From positions 1 through 7,911 of the forward strand of contig CAKQHU010000058.1 in NCBI GenBank assembly GCA_934234275.1: DNA of 7,911 nucleotides, written 5' to 3'. The translations under genes were made by a program, and so were the position numbers. The notes under the pieces were generated by a model, which did not search any database, had not been told where the DNA came from, and was given only the letters and a program-made list of their open reading frames with translations. The DNA is from an uncultured Phascolarctobacterium sp. (GTDB lineage: Bacteria; Bacillota; Negativicutes; Acidaminococcales; Acidaminococcaceae). Shown in pieces: positions 1-5,633 of this stretch. The first letter of the stretch is position 1; each line of letters opens with the position of its first letter.

Positions 1-1
1 C

Positions 2-721
2 AACAAGCGTCTGGAGAAGGCGGCGGCGGAGAAGGAGCGCTTTACGGCGATGCTGAAATTGGAACGCGAGCTGTATGCCGAAGGCTGCGAGCTTATCGCC
101 GGCGTAGATGAGGCAGGACGCGGACCTTTGGCAGGACCTTTGGTTATCGCTGCCGTTATTCTGCCCAAGGATGTGTTTATCAGCGGGCTGAACGATTCCA
201 AGCAGCTTTCTGCTGCTAAGCGCGACATGCTTTATAACGAAGTTATGGCCAAGGCGATTGATATTGAAGTGAACATTGTCAGCGTCAGCAATATCGATAA
301 GCTAAATATCTACTCCGCTACGCAGCAGGGCATGGCGCAGGTGCTGGAAAACCTGCACTGCCGTCCGCAGGCAGCGCTGATTGACGCAATGCCGGTGAAG
401 GTTCCCGGTATGAAGATTGAATCCGTAGTACATGGTGATGCGCTGAGCGCTTCTATCGCCGCTGCTTCCATTATTGCGAAGGTTACCCGTGACCGCATCA
501 TGGAGCGCCTTGATCTTGTTTATCCTGCCTACGGCTTTGCGTATAACAAGGGCTATGGCAGCGGCGCGCATATGCAGGCTGTGAGCGAGCAGGGAGCCAC
601 ACGCTGGCACCGCCGCAGCTTTGAGCCTGTGAAGAGCATGAAGCTGCCGCCGGTGGCTGCTGAGGAAAATATCCTCTATGCTCCGCAGACTGATAACTAT
701 GAGTACCCCGTCGAGGAGTAG
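2..721 (+). CDS. rnhB: Ribonuclease HII (5' end outside window)
   Basis: Ribonuclease HII cuts the RNA strand of RNA-DNA hybrids and starts removal of single ribonucleotides misincorporated into DNA; it acts in the cytoplasm and needs a divalent metal. Numbering from the ATG at 50, the family motif GVDEAGRG lies at residues 18-25, with D20, E21, D112 and D130 as the four metal-binding carboxylates. The GRG loop (23-25) and Y169 in NKGYG match the residues that read the 2'-hydroxyl at the RNA-DNA junction. The frame stays open from base 2 through the ATG at 50, and the upstream codons give a charged, Lys/Glu/Ala-rich helix-like stretch. Bacillus RnhB carries a comparable N-terminal extension, so the true start is probably left of the window and 50 is probably an internal Met. 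About 25 residues follow the conserved FEPVK and look poorly conserved. The 3' end overlaps yraN. Confidence 0.95.
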   Translation, partial: NKRLEKAAAEKERFTAMLKLERELYAEGCELIAGVDEAGRGPLAGPLVIAAVILPKDVFISGLNDSKQLSAAKRDMLYNEVMAKAIDIEVNIVSVSNIDKLNIYSATQQGMAQVLENLHCRPQAALIDAMPVKVPGMKIESVVHGDALSASIAAASIIAKVTRDRIMERLDLVYPAYGFAYNKGYGSGAHMQAVSEQGATRWHRRSFEPVKSMKLPPVAAEENILYAPQTDNYEYPVEE

Positions 722-1070
722 TCTTGGGAAATACGGCGAAGATTTTGCCTGCCGCTATCTGCAAAATATGGGTTATAAAATATTGACCCGCAACTTTCGC
801 TGTCACCGTTTTGGTGAGATTGATCTTATTGTTGAAAAAAGTGGCTGTATAAGCTTCATAGAGGTCAAGACACGTGCTTCTAACCGGTTCGGCAGACCGA
901 TAGAGGCCGTGACACCGGCAAAGCAAAGAAAAATTCATCGCTGCGCTGAATATTATCTCCAATGCAGAGGTCTGCTGGAGCAGCCGCCGGTGCTTTCCTT
1001 TGATGTAGTAGAAATTATCATTGAAAGCACTGCGGCTATCAGCATCAGGCATTGGCCGCACTGCTTTTAA
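678..1070 (+). CDS. yraN: YraN / UPF0102 family endonuclease-fold protein
   Basis: This small protein of the UPF0102 (YraN) family has the fold of PD-(D/E)xK nucleases of the Holliday-junction resolvase type. Its cellular role is not firmly established. The family pattern is clear: LGKYGEDFACRYL (residues 16-28, with E21), then FGEIDL (E47, D49) and FIEVKTR (E62, K64), which together form the nuclease-like acidic/lysine site; the conserved segment around KQRKI follows. The length of 130 residues is usual. The start is uncertain. ATG 678 has a GAGGA about 11 bases upstream, while ATG 699 (giving MSTPSRSSLG) has no visible ribosome site but a more typical N-terminus. Either choice overlaps the end of rnhB (by 44 or 23 bases), suggesting translational coupling. 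comM follows after 19 bases, so the three genes probably form one transcript. Confidence 0.9.
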   Translation: MLRRLITMSTPSRSSLGKYGEDFACRYLQNMGYKILTRNFRCHRFGEIDLIVEKSGCISFIEVKTRASNRFGRPIEAVTPAKQRKIHRCAEYYLQCRGLLEQPPVLSFDVVEIIIESTAAISIRHWPHCF

Positions 1071-1077
1071 AAGAAAC

Positions 1078-1081
1078 GGAG
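1078..1081 (+). promoter_or_regulatory. Ribosome binding site fixing the comM start
   Basis: GGAG lies 8 bases before the ATG at 1090. This favours 1090 over the in-frame TTG at 1021, which lies inside yraN and would add 23 residues not found at the start of the family. Confidence 0.75.
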
Positions 1082-1089
1082 TGTTGATA

Positions 1090-2610
1090 ATGTTTGCACA
1101 GATTCTTGGCGAAACAACTTGTGGTATTGATGGTGTACAGATTTTGGTTGAGGTGGACGTGAGCAACGGTCTGCCCAGCTTCGATCTGGTGGGACTGCCG
1201 GCGATGGCCGTGCGCGAGTCCAAGGAGCGCGTGAAGGCGGCGCTGCGTAATTCCGATTATCCCTTCCCGATGACGCGGATTACGGTCAATCTGGCGCCCG
1301 CCGATTTGCGTAAGGAGGGCAGCGGCCTTGACTTGCCGATTGCCATAGGCCTGATGACCTGCGGCAGAATTCTGGAGCCGGAAAAGCTGGAGAACAAGGT
1401 TTTCATCGGCGAGCTGTCGCTGGACGGCAGAATCCGCAAGGTTTCCGGCGTGCTTTCCATGATTATGGATGCCAAGAAGTGCGGGGCGCAGGAGGTGTAT
1501 ATTCCTCAGGCCAACGCCGCCGAGGGCAAGCTGATTCATGGTATTGATGTGTATACCGTGGCAACCTTAAAGGAACTGGTGGAGCACCTGAAGGGGAAGA
1601 ACACGCTGACGCCGCTGCCGAAGGAAAATATTCTGCAGAATAATAACAGGATATATCATGTGGATTTTGCCGATGTCAAAGGACAGCTCGTGGCGCGCAG
1701 AGCCTTGGAGATTGCTGCCGCCGGCGGTCACAGTATCCTGATGGTGGGTTCTCCGGGCTGCGGGAAAACGATGCTGGCGCGCCGTCTGGTGACGATTTTG
1801 CCGCCTATGACGGAAGCCGAGGCGCTGGAGGTTACCAAGATTTACAGCATCGTGGGACTTTTGCCGCAAGCCGACAGCGTTATGCTGGAGCGTCCGTTCC
1901 GCAGTCCGCATCACAGCATCAGCGGCAGCGCATTATTGGGCGGTGGCAGTACACCGCGCCCGGGAGAGGTGACGTTGGCGCACAACGGCGTACTGTTTTT
2001 GGACGAGCTGCCGGAGTTTGAACGCTCCACGCTGGAGATGCTGCGTCAGCCGCTGGAGGATGGCGAGGTGAGTATTTCGCGCGTCAGGGCGGCCATGACC
2101 TTCCCGAGCAAGTTTATTTTATGCGCAGCTCAAAACCCGTGCCCCTGTGGGTTCCTCGGCGATTCGGTGCACCGTTGTTCATGTAAACAATCGGAAATTG
2201 ACAGCTACAAACGCAAGATTTCCGGTCCGCTGATGGACAGAATCGATATGCAGATAAACCTGAGCAGAGTGGAGTTCAGTGAGCTGAAAACGAAGGAAAA
2301 GGGCGAGTCTTCGGCTGCTATCCGCGAACGCGTGGTGAAGGCGCGACTGCTGCAGCAGGAGCGCTTGGAGGCCTTGGGGATGCACTGCAATGCGCAGATG
2401 GGACGGAGCGAGGTTGTTAAATATTGCCAGCTGGACGCGGCGGCGCAGAATGTTATGGAGCGCTACTTTAATATGCTCAACCTCAGCGCTCGCAGCCATG
2501 ACCGCATCCTGAAGGTGGCACGCACGATTGCGGACCTTGCGGGCAGCGAAAGCATTGAGGCGGTGCATCTGGCGGAGGCTATTCAGCTGCGCACCAGCGT
2601 GCGGCCGTAA
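1090..2610 (+). CDS. comM: ComM/YifB Mg-chelatase-like AAA+ ATPase
   Basis: Member of the YifB/ComM family. In Vibrio and Haemophilus, ComM is a ring-forming helicase that drives branch migration when incoming single-stranded DNA is integrated during natural transformation. Many non-competent bacteria keep the gene, so a wider role in recombination is possible. The protein is 506 residues, as usual. It begins with the family's N-terminal domain (GLPSFDLVGLP, then RITVNLAPADLRKEGSGLDLPIA). The ATPase core carries Walker A GSPGCGKT (220-227), Walker B VLFLDE (301-306), a cysteine cluster NPCPCG with CSC (C351, C353, C363, C365) and the GPLMDRID segment (about 379-386). The C-terminal domain has the typical RSHDRILKVARTIADL stretch. 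The start at 1090 is chosen for its ribosome site and because MFAQILGETTCGIDG matches the family start. The gene lies 19 bases after yraN and ends in a strong terminator. Confidence 0.96.
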   Translation: MFAQILGETTCGIDGVQILVEVDVSNGLPSFDLVGLPAMAVRESKERVKAALRNSDYPFPMTRITVNLAPADLRKEGSGLDLPIAIGLMTCGRILEPEKLENKVFIGELSLDGRIRKVSGVLSMIMDAKKCGAQEVYIPQANAAEGKLIHGIDVYTVATLKELVEHLKGKNTLTPLPKENILQNNNRIYHVDFADVKGQLVARRALEIAAAGGHSILMVGSPGCGKTMLARRLVTILPPMTEAEALEVTKIYSIVGLLPQADSVMLERPFRSPHHSISGSALLGGGSTPRPGEVTLAHNGVLFLDELPEFERSTLEMLRQPLEDGEVSISRVRAAMTFPSKFILCAAQNPCPCGFLGDSVHRCSCKQSEIDSYKRKISGPLMDRIDMQINLSRVEFSELKTKEKGESSAAIRERVVKARLLQQERLEALGMHCNAQMGRSEVVKYCQLDAAAQNVMERYFNMLNLSARSHDRILKVARTIADLAGSESIEAVHLAEAIQLRTSVRP

Positions 2611-2624
2611 GGAGTGGGCTTCGA

Positions 2625-2678
2625 AGCAGGTGAACTTAACGCTTTGCGTATTACTGACGGTAGTACGCAGAGCGTTTT
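2625..2678 (+). repeat. Direct repeat copy 1 (terminator-bearing, 54 bp)
   Basis: This 54-base segment matches 4062-4115 at 51 positions in the same orientation, offset by 1437 bases. The mismatches are at 2632, 2634 and 2644. The T at 2644 still pairs with G2670 (as U-G), where copy 2 has C-G. The identity begins 13 bases before the hairpin (AGCAGGT) and stops within the T run. The copies bracket one gene with its promoter. Confidence 0.9.
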
Positions 2679-2680
2679 TT
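2638..2680 (+). terminator. Intrinsic terminator after comM
   Basis: A 17-base-pair stem (2638-2654 with 2660-2676) closes a 5-base loop TGACG, with two G-U pairs. The run of T at 2675-2680 overlaps the last pairs. It lies 27 bases past the comM stop, so it should end the rnhB-yraN-comM transcript. A near copy lies after the next gene. Confidence 0.9.
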
Positions 2681-2681
2681 G

Positions 2682-2710
2682 TTGCTTTCTTTCTTTAAAT
2701 AATGTATAAT
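2682..2710 (+). promoter_or_regulatory. Promoter for the AlbA_2/COG2865 gene
   Basis: A perfect -10 box TATAAT (2705-2710) follows a weak -35 box TTGCTT (2682-2687) at the ideal 17-base spacing. It starts just after the comM terminator and 28 bases before the next ATG, which fits a gene transcribed on its own. An AAAGGA ribosome site lies at 2723-2728, 10 bases before that ATG. Confidence 0.7.
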
Positions 2711-2738
2711 TAAAAGAAAACGAAAGGAACGAAAGATA

Positions 2739-4070
2739 ATGACGCAAGAAAACCTTACGTATGAGAATATCGACAGAGAGTTTAAAGAGCTGTATGTCAG
2801 CGACATCAAAAAAACAGTAGTTGCTTTTGCCAATACAGAGGGCGGAATTTTATATATCGGCATAAATGACGCAGGAGAGGTTGTCGGTCTGCAAAACGTA
2901 GACGAGGTAATGCAGCAGACAGCCAACACGCTTAAGGACAGCATTGCACCGGATGTTATGCCGTTTGTTAAAATACGCGCAGTTACCAAAGAAGGTAAAC
3001 AGATTATTGAGGTTGCGGTGCAAAACGGCACGAGCAGACCGTATTATATTCGCGAAAAAGGCTTAAAGCCCAGCGGCGTTTATATCAGGCAGGGCAGCAG
3101 CAACCAGCAGCTGAGCGATGAAGGTATTCGCCGTATGCTAATAGAGGTTAACGGTAAAAGCTATGAAAGCATGCGCAGTATGCAGCAGGAGCTGACCTTT
3201 ACAGCTTTGCGCAAGCATTTTCAGCAGCGTGAGCTGAAATTGGATGAGGCGCAGCTGCGCACGCTTAAGCTCATCGGTGACGATGGCCTGTACACGAATC
3301 TGGCGCTGCTGCTTTCCGAGCAGTGCGAGCATTCGCTGAAGGTTGCGGTTTTTCAGGGCAGCACGAGAGCGGTTTTTCGCGACAGACGTGAGTTTACCGG
3401 CTCTTTGCTGCAGCAGCTTTACGATGCTTACGCATTTATAGATAATTATAATAAAACGAAGGCAACCTTTCACGGCTTGGAGCGTGTAGATACGAAGGAT
3501 TATCCGCCTGAGGCTGTGCGTGAGGTGCTGCTGAATTGCCTGGTACACCGTGATTACAGCTTCAGCGGCAGCACGTTGGTTAATATTTATGATGACCGCA
3601 TTGAGTTTATTTCTTTGGGAGGACTCGTCACTGGCTTAAAAATGGAAACGATTTTTATCGGCGTATCGCAGACGCGCAATCCTGCGCTGGCTGCCGTGTT
3701 CTACCGCTTGCGTTTAATTGAAAGCTTTGGTACGGGGATTGAAAAAATTCAGCAGAGCTATCTTGGCGCTGAGGCTAAGCCGGAATTTATTGCGGTTTAC
3801 GGTGGCTTTAAGGTTATTTTGCCCAATATCAATGAGGTGCAGGCCAAGGAGCTGGGCATCAGCGAAACGCAGGAAAGCTACGGCTTTGTTGATGAAAAAG
3901 AGCGGATAATGCAGCTGGCTGTTGCGCAGGGCTATGTTACACGCAAGCAGGTTGAGGAGGCGCTATTGGTAAGAACAACTAAGGCTTATAAGCTTTTGCA
4001 GGAGCTGTGTGATGCAGGCAGACTTGCGCCTATCGGCGTAGGGCGAAGCAGAAAATATATCAGCAGGTAA
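2739..4070 (+). CDS. AlbA_2/Schlafen-type COG2865 predicted regulator
   Basis: This 443-residue protein belongs to the COG2865 group of predicted transcriptional regulators or helicase-like proteins. Members have an AlbA_2 (Schlafen-related) domain, then a GHKL-like domain, then a winged helix. Residues about 7-135 show the AlbA_2 pattern: EFK (14-16), AFANTEGGILYIGIND (29-44) and the YIRQGSS region (115-121). The middle carries REVLLNCLVHRDYS (261-274), IEFISLGGLVTGL (288-300) and ESFGTGIEKI (328-337), typical of the domain often called HATPase_c_4. The last 60 residues resemble a winged helix (TRKQVEEALL, TTKAYKLLQEL) and end in a basic tail. No membrane segment or signal peptide is seen. 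The biological role is not known: DNA-binding regulation is the usual guess, and some relatives occur in defence or mobile regions. The gene has its own promoter and terminator, is bracketed by a direct repeat, and looks more A+T-rich than comM or trpC, which hints at later acquisition. Confidence 0.85.
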   Translation: MTQENLTYENIDREFKELYVSDIKKTVVAFANTEGGILYIGINDAGEVVGLQNVDEVMQQTANTLKDSIAPDVMPFVKIRAVTKEGKQIIEVAVQNGTSRPYYIREKGLKPSGVYIRQGSSNQQLSDEGIRRMLIEVNGKSYESMRSMQQELTFTALRKHFQQRELKLDEAQLRTLKLIGDDGLYTNLALLLSEQCEHSLKVAVFQGSTRAVFRDRREFTGSLLQQLYDAYAFIDNYNKTKATFHGLERVDTKDYPPEAVREVLLNCLVHRDYSFSGSTLVNIYDDRIEFISLGGLVTGLKMETIFIGVSQTRNPALAAVFYRLRLIESFGTGIEKIQQSYLGAEAKPEFIAVYGGFKVILPNINEVQAKELGISETQESYGFVDEKERIMQLAVAQGYVTRKQVEEALLVRTTKAYKLLQELCDAGRLAPIGVGRSRKYISR

Positions 4071-4115
4071 GCTTAACGCTCTGCGTATTACTGACGGTAG
4101 TACGCAGAGCGTTTT
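4062..4115 (+). repeat. Direct repeat copy 2 (terminator-bearing, 54 bp)
   Basis: This is the second copy of 2625-2678, with 51 of 54 positions identical. The repeat includes the last codons and the TAA stop of the COG2865 gene (4068-4070), so the coding sequence ends inside it. Flanking sequence outside the repeat is not similar. Confidence 0.9.
4075..4115 (+). terminator. Intrinsic terminator after the COG2865 gene
   Basis: A 17-base-pair stem (4075-4091 with 4097-4113) has one G-U pair and the loop TGACG. Only four T residues follow (4112-4115) before a G, so it may be leakier than the copy after comM. It lies 4 bases past the stop codon and should separate this gene from the trp operon. 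Confidence 0.82.
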
Positions 4116-4125
4116 GTTACGAATC

Positions 4126-4156
4126 TGTAAACAGCTTTACAAAAGTTTCCTATAAT
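4126..4156 (+). promoter_or_regulatory. Possible upstream promoter with an inverted repeat
   Basis: TATAAT at 4151-4156 lies 17 bases after TAAACA (4128-4133, 4 of 6 match to the -35 consensus). The -35 overlaps an inverted repeat, TGTAAA (4126-4131) and TTTACA (4136-4141), with a 4-base gap. This could be a second trp promoter with an operator, but A+T-rich spacers often give such matches by chance. Confidence 0.3.
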
Positions 4157-4187
4157 AAAAAAATCTGCAAGTTTTTGTACAAAGGTG

Positions 4188-4216
4188 TTGACGAAAGATA
4201 TCCGCAGTGGTAAACT
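4188..4216 (+). promoter_or_regulatory. Likely promoter of the trp operon
   Basis: TTGACG (4188-4193, 5 of 6) and TAAACT (4211-4216, 4 of 6) are 17 bases apart. Transcription would start near 4223, just before the T-box leader. A perfect palindrome TTTGTACAAA lies at 4174-4183, immediately upstream of the -35 box. Confidence 0.65.
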
Positions 4217-4236
4217 AGGCACAACTTCAAAAAAAC

Positions 4237-4530
4237 CACAAACCGTTGAGACGGAGATCAAGTCAGCAGATGCGCTTACAGAGAGTTCGGGCAGGTGGAA
4301 GCCGGATAGAGATGCAGGCTGATAAATGGACCGTTGAGGGTGCTGTCAAATCGCTTCGGCGAGAGTATTCGGCAACGCAACACCGGCGTTAAAGGTGAGG
4401 AGTGTGATGGCACTCTGCGAGAGAGCGTCGCGATAGCGGCGAAACAAGGTGGTACCGCAGGTATAAGTATTTATAGCCTGTCCTTGGAATTGCTTAGAAA
4501 AGCTAAGCAGCTTCAGGACAGGCTTTTTTG
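4237..4530 (+). ncRNA. T-box riboswitch leader, tryptophan specifier (UGG)
   Basis: This leader senses uncharged tRNA-Trp and controls read-through into trpD. In Stem I, ACGG (4251-4254) pairs with CCGT (4331-4334) and CAGC (4264-4267) with GCTG (4318-4321). Between them is the specifier loop, whose 3' side holds the Trp codon TGG at 4327-4329 followed by A. AAGT (4260-4263) is the usual 5' loop motif and TGAG (4335-4338) belongs to the kink-turn. The distal part has AGAGAG (4280-4285) and CAGGTGGAAG (4292-4301). Further hairpins are at 4351-4362 (UUCG loop), 4374-4390, 4400-4415 and 4427-4440. The T-box core AAGGTGGTACCGC is at 4446-4458. AAGG (4446-4449) pairs with CCTT (4482-4485) and GCAGG (4457-4461) with CCTGT (4477-4481), leaving TGGTACC as the bulge that binds the tRNA acceptor end. 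Uncharged tRNA-Trp should stabilise this antiterminator; charged tRNA lets the terminator form. Confidence 0.95.
4475..4529 (+). terminator. Regulated terminator of the T-box leader
   Basis: AGCCTGTCCT (4475-4484) pairs with AGGACAGGCT (4515-4524), followed by T at 4524-4529. A second stem, TGCTTAG (4491-4497) with CTAAGCA (4503-4509), stacks inside it. Its 5' arm (4477-4485) is also the 3' side of the antiterminator, so the two folds exclude each other. Confidence 0.93.
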
Positions 4531-4582
4531 TATAATAAATCTGTGATAGACCTTCTCGTAGAATGTTAAAGCTTTAAACTAT

Positions 4583-4589
4583 GGGAGGA
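4583..4589 (+). promoter_or_regulatory. Ribosome binding site fixing the trpD start
   Basis: GGGAGGA lies 6 bases before the ATG at 4596. The in-frame ATG at 4581 overlaps this site and has no site of its own, so 4596 is the likely start. Confidence 0.85.
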
Positions 4590-4595
4590 ATTAAA

Positions 4596-5612
4596 ATGAT
4601 TAAAGAAGCAATTGTAAAAATCGTCGGCAAAGAGGACTTAACCTATAACGAAGCATATGACGTAATCAACGAGATTATGAGCGGTGAAACAAGTGCAACG
4701 CAGAATGCGGCCTTTCTGGCAGCGCTTTCTACCAAGAGCACTACGGCGGAAACTACCGATGAAATCGCCGGCTGCGCTGCAGCGATGCGTGACCACGCAC
4801 TGAAATGCGAAACCGGCATGGACATCTTTGAAATCGTCGGTACCGGCGGTGACGGCTCCAACAGCTTCAACATTTCCACAACCTCCGCTCTGGTTGCTGC
4901 GGCAGGCGGCATGAAGGTTGCCAAGCACGGCAACCGCGCCGCTTCCTCCAAATGCGGCACTGCTGATTGCCTGGAGGCGCTGGGCGTGAACATTCAGCAG
5001 GACCCGGAAAAATGCGTGGAGCTGTTAAAGGAAGTCGGCATGTGCTTCTTCTTCGCACAGAAGTATCACACTTCGATGAAATATGTCGGACCTATCCGCA
5101 AGGAGCTGGGCATCCGCACAGTATTCAACATCCTCGGACCTCTGACGAACCCCGGCAGCCCGAAGATGCAGCTCCTGGGTGTGTATGACGAGTACCTGGT
5201 TCAGCCGTTGGCGCAGGTACTGATGAATCTGGGCGTTAAGCGTGGCATGGTGGTTTACGGTCAGGACAGACTTGATGAGATTTCTCTGAGCGCACCGACT
5301 ACCGTTTGCGAGTTCAAAGACGGCTGGATGAAAAATTACGTGATTAAGCCTGAGGATTTCGGCATGGAGCGCTGCACCAAGGCTGATCTGGTAGGCGGTC
5401 TGCCGGAGGAAAACGCTCAGATTACGCGCGACATTCTTGCGGGAGCGCAGGGACCGAAACGCAATGCAGTTTTGCTGAATGCCGGTGCCAGCCTGTACAT
5501 CGGCGGCAAGGCTGAGAGCTTTGCGGATGGCGTGAAGCTGGCGGCAGAGCTGATTGACAGCGGCAAGGCACTGCAGACATTGGAAAAGCTGATTGAGCTG
5601 AGCAATAAATAA
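4596..5612 (+). CDS. trpD: Anthranilate phosphoribosyltransferase
   Basis: TrpD transfers the phosphoribosyl group of PRPP to anthranilate, giving N-(5-phosphoribosyl)-anthranilate, the second committed step to tryptophan. The protein is 338 residues, the usual length for an unfused enzyme; there is no TrpG glutamine-amidotransferase domain. The PRPP loop GTGGDG is at 82-87, then NISTTSA (92-98) and KHGNRAASS (110-118). R174 in GIRTVFN matches the anthranilate-binding arginine, GPLTNPG is at 181-187, and D227/E228 in RLDEIS match the magnesium ligands. It is the first gene after the T-box terminator, 66 bases downstream of the T run, and 21 bases before trpC. Expression should rise when tRNA-Trp is uncharged. 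Confidence 0.97.
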   Translation: MIKEAIVKIVGKEDLTYNEAYDVINEIMSGETSATQNAAFLAALSTKSTTAETTDEIAGCAAAMRDHALKCETGMDIFEIVGTGGDGSNSFNISTTSALVAAAGGMKVAKHGNRAASSKCGTADCLEALGVNIQQDPEKCVELLKEVGMCFFFAQKYHTSMKYVGPIRKELGIRTVFNILGPLTNPGSPKMQLLGVYDEYLVQPLAQVLMNLGVKRGMVVYGQDRLDEISLSAPTTVCEFKDGWMKNYVIKPEDFGMERCTKADLVGGLPEENAQITRDILAGAQGPKRNAVLLNAGASLYIGGKAESFADGVKLAAELIDSGKALQTLEKLIELSNK

Positions 5613-5633
5613 GCTGATTAAAGAGGTTAGATT

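Noticed and set aside
1021..1089. TTG start extending comM by 23 residues
   Set aside because: The extension lies in the yraN coding region, is unlike the family N-terminus, and a good ribosome site precedes ATG 1090.
498..1223. Long open frame on the minus strand across rnhB, yraN and comM
   Set aside because: It runs antisense to three recognised genes, crosses their boundaries and shows no family motif; it is a shadow of coding sequence.
4062..4115. Repeat pair as ends of an insertion sequence or a CRISPR array
   Set aside because: There are only two copies, in direct orientation, 1437 bases apart; there is no transposase, no terminal inverted repeats and no spacer structure. The bracketed gene is not a recombinase.
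4126..4141. TGTAAA-N4-TTTACA as a TyrR or catabolite (CcpA) site
   Set aside because: The TyrR box has a 6-base gap and the CcpA site a 2-base centre in this arrangement; the 4-base gap fits neither, so no regulator is named.
4334..4546. Open frame of about 70 codons inside the trp leader
   Set aside because: It overlaps Stem I, the T-box core and the terminator, has no ribosome site, and its composition is explained by the RNA structure.
4581..4595. Alternative ATG for trpD giving five extra residues
   Set aside because: These bases contain the ribosome site of the ATG at 4596, and the family starts close to that Met.
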